Source: Candidatus Prevotella equi (GTDB taxonomy: Bacteria; Bacteroidota; Bacteroidia; Bacteroidales; Bacteroidaceae). Taken from it: a stretch of DNA of 49,077 nucleotides. This document shows positions 11,101 through 20,975 of the stretch, piece by piece. Within the stretch, counting starts at the first letter, position 1; every line of letters starts with the position of its first letter. Where the stretch lies: positions 1-49,077 of the forward strand of contig JAGHTW010000016.1 in NCBI GenBank assembly GCA_018065145.1, in the 5' to 3' direction. Below the pieces are notes generated by a model that saw only the letters and a list, made by a program, of their open reading frames with translations, made no database searches and was not told the DNA's origin. The translations under genes and the position numbers were made by a program.

Positions 11101-11697
11101 ACCGAAAATGATGGATGGAAGATACATTTTGAAATATATGATATAGCTACAGGAACGTGGACTAAGAGCGAACCGCAGAATAGTCCTGATATTATGGCTA
11201 TTCAACCTGCTATCTTGATTGATACAGACTCGCACCTTATTGCATTAGCACGAACAAGACCGAACAAGGAACAACTGGCGGGAAAGGGCGAAAGAGGTTG
11301 TGTAGCAATGTGTGAGAGTTTTGATGGTGGCATGACATGGGGAAAGGTTATGATGACGGATGTACCAAATAATCAGTCGGGATTGGATGCGGTGACTTTG
11401 ATGAAACCTATTGATGTGAAACTTGATAATGGAAAGCGTATGAAGAATGTAAGACATGTCATGATACATAACAACTTTGGCACATTGCAAGGAACAAGAA
11501 AAGGTCCGAGAACTCCTTTGTCGCTATCGGTTTCGTGCGATGGTATCAAGTGGCTACATTTCTTGACGCTTGAAGATTCTCCTGTTAGTCAATATTCTTA
11601 TCCTTCTATAATACAAGGACGAGATGGTAGTTTGCATTGTGTTTATACATGGAGAAGACGAGGAATCTCATATAGAAAAGTGGTAATAGGAAAATAG
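8194..11697 (+). CDS. Secreted GH78 alpha-L-rhamnosidase fused to a sialidase-like (BNR) hydrolase domain
   Basis: An 1167-residue protein with a signal peptide (MKMKKYFFLSLFLSLMLQVVAA). Residues about 30-790 are a GH78 alpha-L-rhamnosidase. They contain the hallmark FPTDCPQRNERQPWLGDR (around 376-393), with the acidic residues used for inverting catalysis, and TTIWELWNG (around 672-680) carrying the likely base Glu676. Residues about 800-1167 form a six-bladed sialidase-like propeller starting at HSASIVELKDGSLLSTYFGG, with Asp boxes SRDGGRTW and SFDGGMTW. The combination suits side chain C of rhamnogalacturonan II (L-rhamnose linked to the sialic-acid-like sugar Kdo): one domain removes rhamnose, the other Kdo. 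From memory, BT1019 of B. thetaiotaomicron has this design. The GH78 call is firm; the Kdo activity is inferred. Confidence 0.83.
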   Translation: MKMKKYFFLSLFLSLMLQVVAAVNCPTMPEWQWKGRWIGIDRLLPGESMEYKTRVNVRYIKTTQQLKGKNVEKALAYVASVGYYELFINGQVQDNGVLKPQQTDTRKTIIYNCIDITDAMRFKKDSIDLLLMLAPGRAVPMRYNKHYKCPFFGFPKVRVDVIVEYIDGTIEHFGSSEKWMATADGPLRYSNEYDGEMYDATKSLELANWQQAERAEIPIGELVPQTVPNQRQWLLSDIDNTLCVKRVKGNVFDVQQNISGWISLKMRGKQGDTIKIKYAERLNEDSTLYLDNLRDAETEDVYVCNGTDTWWHPTFTYHGFRYVEIKGISDVCEDDLIPYLVCDNMETIGSFVSSNATLNRILRNAWWGIKDNYHGFPTDCPQRNERQPWLGDRTVGSLGESYLFNNNDFYTRWMKDICDAQRNDGCIPDVAPAFWNYYSDIVTWPACLPFTCDMLYNQFGNDKAMRESYPYIKKWLEHIDEKYGKTNKWASADKYGDWCVPPEKPDMIHSKDPDRQTDGALIAMAYTIRCKQLMKRFAEVLGYSDEAKLYAEQAKNMADDFNKKYLTVHRGTSPEPGHPLYPDSVYYGNNTATANILSLAFDIVPEDCRKDVINNVVENIIVKNDGHTPCGVIGISHLLRTLTRNGYGDVAYLLATNKTYPSWGYMAENGATTIWELWNGDTADPAMNSGNHVMLLGDLVTWCYEDLAGIRTSPESMGFKHLYMKPDFTIDNLDSINCSYKSPHGIITSRWKKDLMNLHWEISLPDGVTADVVLPDGSTQFIKGNNTFDVKMPQRNKSVVSSEFVYTSWGEPLHSGKQRWPETHSASIVELKDGSLLSTYFGGTKERNPDVCIYTQRKNVIKGMNTWDEPVLAGFGNTSLFTSDNGDANTVREDEPIACWNPVLFEMPDNEIWLFFKVGPTVKEWTGWLTKSRDGGRTWSKQEALPEGFLGPIKNKPIMVGSKLICPSSTENDGWKIHFEIYDIATGTWTKSEPQNSPDIMAIQPAILIDTDSHLIALARTRPNKEQLAGKGERGCVAMCESFDGGMTWGKVMMTDVPNNQSGLDAVTLMKPIDVKLDNGKRMKNVRHVMIHNNFGTLQGTRKGPRTPLSLSVSCDGIKWLHFLTLEDSPVSQYSYPSIIQGRDGSLHCVYTWRRRGISYRKVVIGK

Positions 11698-11705
11698 TCT
11701 GATAG

Positions 11706-12941
11706 ATGATGGAAAAAAGAGTGGCGATAATCGGTGGTGGTGCTGCCGGATGTTTTTGTGCAATAGAGATAAAACGCTTACACCCAACGTGGATGGTAAC
11801 AGTTTATGAAGCTGCAACAAAGTTGCTTGCAAAGGTTGCTGTTACAGGTGGCGGTCGTTGTAATCTTACGAATTCATTCAGGACCTGTCTTGATGATAGA
11901 GGACGATTGATAAACTTACAATCTATATATCCTCGTGGAGATAAATTGATGCGTAAGGTGCTTAGTCGTTTCAGTCATGTAGATACTTACGAGTGGTTTG
12001 AGAATGAGGGCGTAAAACTTGTAACACAAGATGATGAATGTGTATTTCCCGTCTCACAGGATGCCATGGAAATAGTTAGGACATTGACACGAAATATGTA
12101 TAATCTCGGTGTAAAGGTGAGCTTAAAAAGCAGAGTTACATCTATTGTTCCCAATAATAAGGATGATGGCTATGTGATTGAGCCTTTCGGAGAATACTAC
12201 AATAGTGTGGTAGTGACTACTGGCGGTAGTCCAAAGACTTCTGGATTGGCATTTCTTGATGCATTGAATCTTGATATTGTTTCACCCGTGCCTTCCCTCT
12301 TTACATTTAATATAGATGGTAGTCAGAATGCTCTATTGATGGGAACTGTAGTTGAGAATGTTACTGTTTCATTAGCAGGGACAAAGCATAAAGCGCATGG
12401 ACCACTTCTTTGGACTCATTGGGGTGTTAGTGGGCCTGCAATTCTAAAATTGTCATCTTATGCTGCAAGGGACTTGGCTGCGACTGATTACAAAGGTACA
12501 TTAATCGTTAATTGGTATGGTGATGCAAAGGAACAAGTCGTGCGTGAAAAGTTAGAAAAGATGATGCGAGAACAATCTCAAAAAAAAGTGTCAAATGTAT
12601 ATCCTACACGTCTGACACAAAAACATTGGAACGTATTGTTGGATTGTTGTTCCATACCACAGACACAACGCTGGGGAGCACTTAATGCAACACATGTGAA
12701 TAGACTCGTTTCTGTGTTGACATCCCAGCAGCTTGTTATTACAGGTCGTAATAAATGGAAAGAAGAATTTGTTACTTGTGGTGGGGTGTCTTTGACAAAT
12801 ATAAACCCCAAGACATTAGCATGTCGCCAATATCCTGGGGTATTCTTTGCGGGTGAAGTGCTTGATATTGATGCAGTCACAGGTGGTTATAATCTGCAAG
12901 CTGCATGGAGCACAGCCCGTATGTGTGCTGAAAACATTTAA
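11706..12941 (+). CDS. NAD(P)/FAD-dependent oxidoreductase, BaiN/HI0933 family
   Basis: A 411-residue flavoprotein of the HI0933/YhiN/BaiN group. The N-terminal Rossmann FAD-binding motif is VAIIGGGAAGCFCAIE. The family motif GGGRCNLTN follows at about residue 55. The C-terminal FAD-contacting segment reads GVFFAGEVLDIDAVTGGYNLQAAWSTA. The substrate is not known for most members; BaiN was implicated in bile acid dehydroxylation, which cannot be assumed here. It starts 8 bp after the GH78 stop, so it is probably read from the pectinase promoter, although its role need not be related. It ends 27 bp from the convergent groL stop. Confidence 0.9.
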   Translation: MMEKRVAIIGGGAAGCFCAIEIKRLHPTWMVTVYEAATKLLAKVAVTGGGRCNLTNSFRTCLDDRGRLINLQSIYPRGDKLMRKVLSRFSHVDTYEWFENEGVKLVTQDDECVFPVSQDAMEIVRTLTRNMYNLGVKVSLKSRVTSIVPNNKDDGYVIEPFGEYYNSVVVTTGGSPKTSGLAFLDALNLDIVSPVPSLFTFNIDGSQNALLMGTVVENVTVSLAGTKHKAHGPLLWTHWGVSGPAILKLSSYAARDLAATDYKGTLIVNWYGDAKEQVVREKLEKMMREQSQKKVSNVYPTRLTQKHWNVLLDCCSIPQTQRWGALNATHVNRLVSVLTSQQLVITGRNKWKEEFVTCGGVSLTNINPKTLACRQYPGVFFAGEVLDIDAVTGGYNLQAAWSTARMCAENI

Positions 12942-12968
12942 CTACTGTCGTTAAATGCTTTGATATTC

Positions 12969-14618
<1,650 letters not shown>

Positions 14619-14627
14619 TTAGATAAA

Positions 14628-14897
14628 TTACTTTACGATTGCAAGTACATCAGACTGACGCATCATGAGATATTTCTCACCTTCGAATTCTATTTCTGTT
14701 CCAGAATACTTTCCGTAGAGCACGTTGTCACCTGCCTTTAGGATCATTTCTTCGTCCTTAGTACCGTTACCTGTAGCAACAACTTCGCCCTTCAATGGCT
14801 TTTCCTTGGCTGTATCAGGGATGATGATGCCACCAATCTTTTCTTCTGCCGGTGCTGGCTTAATAAGCACGCGGTCTGCTAATGGTTGAATGTTCAT
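14628..14897 (-). CDS. groS: Co-chaperonin GroES (Hsp10)
   Basis: The 10 kDa lid of the GroEL chamber. The 89-residue sequence starts [20 protein letters not shown] and contains the mobile-loop [14 protein letters not shown] and the [16 protein letters not shown] strand. It is first in the groESL operon. The 50 bp upstream contain neither a CIRCE operator nor an obvious TAnnTTTG box on this strand, and the neighbouring operon ends in a terminator just beyond. Confidence 0.97.
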   Translation of the reverse strand: MNIQPLADRVLIKPAPAEEKIGGIIIPDTAKEKPLKGEVVATGNGTKDEEMILKAGDNVLYGKYSGTEIEFEGEKYLMMRQSDVLAIVK

Positions 14898-14940
14898 AGT
14901 CTTTATATTTATTTGTATGTTGTTTTATGTTGCCTTTGAT

Positions 14941-14988
14941 AAAACGAAAAACGTGCCAATACTGTCATTGTGACAATATTGGCACGTT
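14941..14988 (-). terminator. Rho-independent terminator after the zinc-ribbon/clostripain gene
   Basis: A 17-bp inverted repeat (arms 14950-14966 and 14972-14988, one mismatch) that on the minus strand runs into TTTTT-CG-TTTT. It lies 23 bp after the stop at 15012 and separates the long minus-strand operon from groESL. Confidence 0.85.
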
Positions 14989-15011
14989 ATGTATGTCTAT
15001 GTGTCAGTGGT

Positions 15012-17252
15012 TTACCAACCAAATTCTTTCCATCCCAGTGCGTGAATGGCAGAAAGTTTATGCATCAGTGTGTTCTGTGGTGCAATGTCTGGGTAATCTG
15101 TGTAGTCCATAGGAATCATCATGCTCATGCCGCAGTAATTGTTTTTATCAACAGTGTAGAAATGATCTTTTTTATTGACATTGATAGCACTGAAGTTTTT
15201 AAAGTTAGTGAAGTCCGTAGGGTATTTGCATACTACAGCCTTGTCTAGAGCATTTTGTAACTGTGTCATGGCATCGGCAGGAATTTCGTTCTTTGTCATG
15301 ACGCTTTTAATGTCAAAGAGTCCTGGTACGACGGAGCCAAGTGGGCTATAGTCATAGTTTGTGTTATAATAATACACGCATCCGTTTAATTTCGGTGTAA
15401 GCCTTCCTTCTGTGTAAGTGTTCAGGGAGGCAAGCGCATTCTTTATTGATACCATAAGGGTCTCTATCTCGCTTGTACGTACGGTGGAGATGTATGTCCC
15501 TTCGTAACTTGCTCTACCTTTAATTATGTAGTGCTTTATTATAGAATCTCCGATAACGTCTTTGTTGTATGATAGCAATGGCACAATCTCCTTGTAAGGT
15601 GCGCCATCTTCAGGTGTTTCTCCAACAGGTGATATTATATAGTCTGTTGCCTTGCGTAGTTCGTAAGCCACCTCAAGATTCTGCATGCAACAACAGTCAA
15701 AGAATATGAAAGACATCTTTGGTAAATGGCTGAAAACCTTTGCCATGGATGGAATGTTCATGTATGTTCTTGTTTTAATCTTTGGATCCTCGCCTTGATA
15801 ATCATAGAAATATGCGTTAAGTGAAATAAGTTTGGAAGCAATGCTGTCCTTTGCCATTATGGAACCAGAACCATGACCGCCTATTATTGTTGCATACTCC
15901 TCTGCAGGGAAATTATTTATTATCCATTGATAGACGCTTAGCATGCTATCAGGTGACGTGCTGTAGAAATCGTTATCATAGGAACGTACCTTTTCTAATT
16001 TTCCGTTAGCGAGTTTTGCTATGTAAGGTTTTTCATCAGAAAAATCCGCAAAAACAACGAGATTATATTTGGTATCAAGATTTGCTGAACCTACAACCAT
16101 CTCGTTCAAATCTTTTTTTAATGCGTAACTGATATTATTATCACCTGTAAGATATGCAATGATAGTACGTTTCTGTGGCTCTGTTGGTGTAGGGTCTTCT
16201 GCGGCACAGCTACTAAGCAATGCTGTTATACCAATAGCAAAAACAAGGCAATAGTTTACTACTCCGCAATGAGGACACTTACCCTTTGTGCGGATTTGTT
16301 TTCCACAACTTCCACAGATGTAACGAAGCTGTGAATGGCGCATGTAGCGTGTTACTGCAAACCAACAATAGGCTACAAGCATTGGGTAACCAATATAATA
16401 TAAAGTACTTATCGAGAAGATTATATACAGTACAGAACAAAGTCCAACTAATCCACAAAGGTATAGTATTGCGTCTTCAAAAGAAAGATGGTGACGTGTA
16501 TCTTCTACAGCAGCAATACCGATGATAAGCATTGCCCATACGCTGGAAATGAAAATACTCAATATAGGTGGCATGAGAAATGGATTTAGTGAAGGATGAT
16601 AATAGAAATGTCTCCATGTGTCAGCGCCAAACATCTGCAATGATGCATAGAAAGTTGCTGATGCTGCTACGGTGATACATAAAAGGGTAGGGTAGAAAGA
16701 AGGTATATCACGGAAATGCACCATCGGAGCATTGTGTTTATTTATCTTTCGCATTATGTATAGAGAACCGATTACGGCAAGTATAACAAGTGCTATAAGC
16801 AGATGCATGTCAGAGAAGAACATGATAAACTGTGATATAGGATCTGTAGGTGTTACTGCGGGTAATAATTCCGTTTCATGAATCCAACCTGTATAGCCTG
16901 TTTCTGCTATCAGCTGCACCCAAACTGAATCAATACTGTCTTGTGGGATAATGCGAATATCTGTTACGGCAAGGTGTTTGTTATGCTCAACGGTAAATGT
17001 GTCAGTGACAAGTTGCGAAACATGCTCCTCTGGTTGTTGAGCAATGAGCTGCAAAGAGTCATCATGCACTATGAAGTTATATCCCACTCCGTAATGGTGT
17101 GAGGAATAAAACGAAAGAGAGTCATTATGGATGATGCTGTCCTGTTCAGTCAATGCATCATGAACGTCAGGCTCTGATCTCCTATCGTTATAACAAGAGG
17201 CCAAGGATATTATTACTGTATATATATATATAATGTGTATTAACTTTTTCAT
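15012..17252 (-). CDS. Zinc-ribbon membrane protein fused in frame to a clostripain-type (C11) cysteine peptidase lipoprotein
   Basis: A 746-residue composite protein. The first half has a lipoprotein signal peptide (lipobox LASC), an SH3-like extracellular domain, a membrane segment, further membrane helices and a zinc ribbon (CGSC...CPHC). Immediately after CPHCGVVN a second lipoprotein signal follows (YCLVFAIGITALLSSC, lipobox LSSC). A C11 peptidase domain comes next, with the catalytic pair His in IGGHGSG and Cys in FFDCCCM. Two genes appear to have been joined by an in-frame deletion that removed the first stop and the second start. I chose the ATG at 17250-17252, which overlaps the TGA of the upstream U32 gene (ATGA), over an ATG 21 bp earlier. 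The C11 family cleaves after Arg/Lys; the native substrate here is unknown. Confidence 0.82.
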   Translation of the reverse strand: MKKLIHIIYIYTVIISLASCYNDRRSEPDVHDALTEQDSIIHNDSLSFYSSHHYGVGYNFIVHDDSLQLIAQQPEEHVSQLVTDTFTVEHNKHLAVTDIRIIPQDSIDSVWVQLIAETGYTGWIHETELLPAVTPTDPISQFIMFFSDMHLLIALVILAVIGSLYIMRKINKHNAPMVHFRDIPSFYPTLLCITVAASATFYASLQMFGADTWRHFYYHPSLNPFLMPPILSIFISSVWAMLIIGIAAVEDTRHHLSFEDAILYLCGLVGLCSVLYIIFSISTLYYIGYPMLVAYCWFAVTRYMRHSQLRYICGSCGKQIRTKGKCPHCGVVNYCLVFAIGITALLSSCAAEDPTPTEPQKRTIIAYLTGDNNISYALKKDLNEMVVGSANLDTKYNLVVFADFSDEKPYIAKLANGKLEKVRSYDNDFYSTSPDSMLSVYQWIINNFPAEEYATIIGGHGSGSIMAKDSIASKLISLNAYFYDYQGEDPKIKTRTYMNIPSMAKVFSHLPKMSFIFFDCCCMQNLEVAYELRKATDYIISPVGETPEDGAPYKEIVPLLSYNKDVIGDSIIKHYIIKGRASYEGTYISTVRTSEIETLMVSIKNALASLNTYTEGRLTPKLNGCVYYYNTNYDYSPLGSVVPGLFDIKSVMTKNEIPADAMTQLQNALDKAVVCKYPTDFTNFKNFSAINVNKKDHFYTVDKNNYCGMSMMIPMDYTDYPDIAPQNTLMHKLSAIHALGWKEFGW

Positions 17253-19102
17253 GCGAATATCTCCATTTGACATTTACTGCAGTTGAACTTTAGTGTGAAG
17301 GTCTTTCCGTCATCGAGTGATATTGTAAGTGGTTCCTTCCATGGTGCTTTACGACCATTCTTCGTGCAATATCCCATTTCTGCTCTTAAGCAATATCGGC
17401 ATTGCATGAGCATTTTTGTTGTTGCTATGTGTTGCGTTTCAAAAGATGTCGTGTCTTCTACATTGTTCTTTTTATAGAAATCTATAGCCTTTTCATTTGA
17501 AGCATTGTAAAGATAAGTAAACGGATATGAAGGTATTAAAGATCTATCGGAGGTTTTCTTGACGTCTGTATAGATTTCTTTTTCTACGGGTGATTTATAT
17601 CCAATCAGTGTATCTATAGCCTGCCTGCGAAGTGTCGCCAGCAGACTGCTCTGTATGAAAGGCTGTTTAACGTTGCTCTTAATCTTTAGTGAATTGCAGG
17701 AATAAATGGTTCCGCCCAATTTTGTTAGCTGCCTGTGAATATTTTCGTCCTGTGGCTTTTGTGCCTCTTGGTATTCATAGGCTATTGACGAAGTGATACT
17801 TATGCCATGTTCGTTTACTATTGTCAGCGAAAGGACCGTATAATCTATGGATAATGTCATTGCAATTGCTACTTTCCTTTCTGCGGAAGGCTTAGACAAT
17901 AGTGTTTGAAATGCATGATCCATGTTGCGATATAGCATTGTTCCTGGTTTAAGTTCTCGCGGCATAGAGAGAGGAAAAAGTCTATTACCCTCTGCTCGGT
18001 TTACACGAAAACCAATCAGTTTACGATTGCTGTCAAAGAAACAAAGACCATCGCCATTGCAGAAAGCAGCTGTAGAGGCAACGTTAAAAGAATGTCCTCT
18101 TATCTCTTTTACCCTTCCTACTGCTTCGCCTATGGATTTAGGGGTGTCAAAAGATACAAGTTCTTCTGTTCCCTTTCGTCCATGTTCTGTTATCACGAGA
18201 TTGGCAAAGTATTGTGTAAAGCCACGATTGAAACTTTTTCGTATGTCAGGATTGAAGGAATATACGCATCTGCCCATTGAAGCTCTGCGATATTTTCCTG
18301 GATGCTTGTGACATATCTCGTTAAGGCGCTCGCTGTAGGCTGCTGTTATATTTTTAACATAGTCCACATCTTTAAGCCTTCCCTCAATCTTAAAACTTGT
18401 AGCTCCTGCTTCTGTTAATCGCTCAAGGTTGTCTAATTGAGCCATGTCTTTGAGTGAAAGAAGGTGTAAAGAATCTTCTATGATATTTCCATTGGCATCA
18501 CGTAACGTAAAAGGCATACGGCAAAATTGTGCGCATTCTCCTCTATTGGCAGAACGGTTGAAACAGTATTGTGAAGCGTAACATTGTCCTGAGTAACTGA
18601 CGCACAAGGCACCATGCACGAAAACTTCCAATTCTACATCAGGAACAGCTCTGTGTATTGATTCTATTTCTTTTATGGATAACTCACGAGCCAATACCAC
18701 GCGCTTGAAACCTAATGATGATAGCCATTGGACTTTTTCTATGGTGCGGTTGTCAGTTTGAGTGCTTGCATGAAGTGCAATACCTGAATCCTTGAGAGAG
18801 GAATACAATCCCATGTCCTGCACGAGAATTGCATCAACATCAATATCTTGTAACTGCTTTGCAAGCTTGATGGTATCCTCTAATTCCTCATCGAAGATAA
18901 TTGTGTTAAGTGTTACGTACACCTTTACTCCAAAAGGATGAGCATATCGGCACAATTGTTCTATATCTTCAATACTGTTGCCCGCCGCTGCTCTTGCACC
19001 AAAACGGCTGGCACCGATATAAACGGCGTCAGCACCATGATTTATGGCTTCTATGCCACAAACCAGATTCTTGGCAGGAGAGAGAAGTTCTAGACTACGC
19101 AT
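17249..19102 (-). CDS. U32 family peptidase / RlhA-like rRNA or tRNA hydroxylation protein
   Basis: A 617-residue U32 protein. It begins with the family start MRSLELLSPAKNLVCGIEAINHGADAVYIGA. The central Cys-containing block reads YSGQCYASQYCFNRSANRGECAQFCR and is followed by SLKDMAQL and FKIEGRLKD. A DUF3656 collagenase-like segment and a Cys-rich C-terminus (CRYCLRAEMGYC, CSKCQM) complete it. Homologues RlhA and TrhP hydroxylate 23S rRNA or tRNA uridine using prephenate-derived chemistry and probably an iron-sulfur cluster bound by these cysteines. The DUF3656 extension makes RlhA the closer match. Its ATG overlaps the permease stop (TAATG) and its TGA overlaps the next start, so translation is coupled on both sides. 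Confidence 0.88.
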   Translation of the reverse strand: MRSLELLSPAKNLVCGIEAINHGADAVYIGASRFGARAAAGNSIEDIEQLCRYAHPFGVKVYVTLNTIIFDEELEDTIKLAKQLQDIDVDAILVQDMGLYSSLKDSGIALHASTQTDNRTIEKVQWLSSLGFKRVVLARELSIKEIESIHRAVPDVELEVFVHGALCVSYSGQCYASQYCFNRSANRGECAQFCRMPFTLRDANGNIIEDSLHLLSLKDMAQLDNLERLTEAGATSFKIEGRLKDVDYVKNITAAYSERLNEICHKHPGKYRRASMGRCVYSFNPDIRKSFNRGFTQYFANLVITEHGRKGTEELVSFDTPKSIGEAVGRVKEIRGHSFNVASTAAFCNGDGLCFFDSNRKLIGFRVNRAEGNRLFPLSMPRELKPGTMLYRNMDHAFQTLLSKPSAERKVAIAMTLSIDYTVLSLTIVNEHGISITSSIAYEYQEAQKPQDENIHRQLTKLGGTIYSCNSLKIKSNVKQPFIQSSLLATLRRQAIDTLIGYKSPVEKEIYTDVKKTSDRSLIPSYPFTYLYNASNEKAIDFYKKNNVEDTTSFETQHIATTKMLMQCRYCLRAEMGYCTKNGRKAPWKEPLTISLDDGKTFTLKFNCSKCQMEIFA

Positions 19103-20286
19103 TATAGTTTGCTTATCTTATTTCGGATGATACAAGCATTAAGGCATGTAACGATAACGAAGAGAGCTGACCCCAATAATATCGTGTGAAGCATGGTACC
19201 ATTGCCGGCTTCAGGATATAATGCCTGTATTATTGATATGTAATAATTACGTAATAGGAAAACTGTAATAATGGCAATCAATAATACGGCAAGGTTTAGT
19301 CCTGCTGTAAGTAGCTGATATGGTAATGCTACTCTATTTGTACGATAGCCAATAAGTAGAAGATTCTGAAGTTTTTTAGTATTCTTCTGCACTAGCAAGT
19401 ATATGCTTAGCATAAGTATGTAGAAACTCAAAACACTAATAATGATACCAATGCACATTACGATGCTTACTATTAGTCGAAGGAAATATGTTGTTTTCTC
19501 TGCTTCCAGTTTGTCGCTTTCTATCTCGTAGCCCTGTTTGTCAAGATAAGTAGTAACCTTTTCATCAGCTGGATTAGTAACCTCCATAAGTAGTCTTGTA
19601 GGTTGTGTGCTGTCATCTGGTGCAAACTTATTGTTGCTCCAATCCATGAATGCTTGTGGTACCAGTATGGAGTTGATGGAACTTGAAAATGCTACTACCT
19701 TGCCATGAAACTCTTGTTCATTGCCATTGCCACGAGCAAGGATGTAAAGATCTATCATTCCCATGAGACCTTCGGATATCTGTGGTAGGGAATGGCTATG
19801 GGCAAAGCCAAAGTTATACATGTTGATATAAGTACGAGGCATGATGATAGGTATTATCTCGCTACCTTCTTCGTAATGCCATACTGTCTTGTCTATATCT
19901 ACAAATTCATCTGGCACACTTTCAAAATACATCTCGGTATTAAGAATCTGTTGGCCATTGATACCCATGCGTGCGTTGGTCTTGTAGTTGGTAGAAGTAA
20001 AACCTCCTAATTTATTGACAAAACTTTGATTTTGCAGTTCTGCCATTTCTTTTCCTGAGAATGTAGATATGCGTCCAGATAGGGTATTGCCTGTGCCGAT
20101 ACGTTTCGTTACCATTAGGTAGTTAGCTTTCATAAACGAATCGCCAGAGGTGAAGACGGGTAATACATCATTGTAGAATTGATATCCTGCAAGGACGATA
20201 ATCATGCCAAAGAGGTTAGCGAACAGAAATCCGCTAAATTGGCTTATGCTTATATGTTGTCTAAGTAATTTCCAGAGAAGTCTCAT
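19102..20286 (-). CDS. ABC transporter permease, FtsX/MacB-like
   Basis: A 394-residue membrane protein with the FtsX-type topology: one N-terminal helix (about 15-36), a large extracytoplasmic domain (about 40-265), and three C-terminal helices (about 268-298, 325-350, 368-388). Substrates of this group are usually lipoproteins or peptides, or the ATPase works as a mechanotransmitter. It follows the ATPase gene by 44 bp and overlaps the U32 gene by one base. It likely forms the membrane half of the transporter with the product at 20331. The substrate is unknown. Confidence 0.8.
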   Translation of the reverse strand: MRLLWKLLRQHISISQFSGFLFANLFGMIIVLAGYQFYNDVLPVFTSGDSFMKANYLMVTKRIGTGNTLSGRISTFSGKEMAELQNQSFVNKLGGFTSTNYKTNARMGINGQQILNTEMYFESVPDEFVDIDKTVWHYEEGSEIIPIIMPRTYINMYNFGFAHSHSLPQISEGLMGMIDLYILARGNGNEQEFHGKVVAFSSSINSILVPQAFMDWSNNKFAPDDSTQPTRLLMEVTNPADEKVTTYLDKQGYEIESDKLEAEKTTYFLRLIVSIVMCIGIIISVLSFYILMLSIYLLVQKNTKKLQNLLLIGYRTNRVALPYQLLTAGLNLAVLLIAIITVFLLRNYYISIIQALYPEAGNGTMLHTILLGSALFVIVTCLNACIIRNKISKL

Positions 20287-20330
20287 GATGGAAAAATTCG
20301 AATTATCTGATTTTCAGGTTACCGATTTGT

Positions 20331-20975
20331 TTAGAGTTTAAATACCTTGTCGTACGCCATATCCATGTGTTTACCTATGGAGGTTACGATGACGCAGGCA
20401 TTTTGTTTGTTTGCCTCTTCCATCATGATTTCCGCCATGATTTTGGAGTTACGGTCGTCAAGATGGCTTATAGGCTCGTCAGCGAGAAGAATGTCAAAAG
20501 GTTGTGCTAATGCTCGCATCATTGCTACACGCTGCTGTTGTCCGAATGACATCTTACCGATCTTCTGGTTTACTTTCTCGGGTATGCCTAAACGCTCAAA
20601 CCATGAAAGAACGGTTTTCTCATCCAGATGTGATGTTAGCTGGTTCTTTATCATAACGTTCTCCATTGCTGTCAGTTCTGGGAATAAACGTAGTTCCTGG
20701 AACAGGTGGCTAACGTGCCTGCTGCGTATCTCTGCCCATTTGTTGGCTTTGTAATGCAATGTGTTTTCATTATCGAAAAGAATATTACCGCTATAGTCAT
20801 TACGATATCCAAGTATATAACTGCAGAACGTACTCTTTCCTTTGCCAGACTCAGCTTCTACAAGGTATAATCTGCCTTTTTCAAAGACTGCTTCTGTTTG
20901 CCATATCTCTGAATTTAAATTGCCTTGTCCCTGAAAAACCTTAGGCGTGACATTATCGAATGTTATTTTTTGCAT
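20331..20975 (-). CDS. ABC transporter ATP-binding protein
   Basis: A 214-residue ABC ATPase of the LolD/MacB size class. Walker A is ESGKGKST (about 42-49), Q-loop LFQELRLFPE, signature MSFGQQQ (about 142-148, a variant of LSGGQ), and Walker B ILLADEP (about 162-168) with a following D-loop SHLDD. Its ATG shares one base with the stop of the preceding lipoprotein gene (TAATG). It pairs with the permease downstream. The signature variant still keeps the key S-x-G-Q pattern, so activity is expected. Confidence 0.9.
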   Translation of the reverse strand: MQKITFDNVTPKVFQGQGNLNSEIWQTEAVFEKGRLYLVEAESGKGKSTFCSYILGYRNDYSGNILFDNENTLHYKANKWAEIRSRHVSHLFQELRLFPELTAMENVMIKNQLTSHLDEKTVLSWFERLGIPEKVNQKIGKMSFGQQQRVAMMRALAQPFDILLADEPISHLDDRNSKIMAEIMMEEANKQNACVIVTSIGKHMDMAYDKVFKL

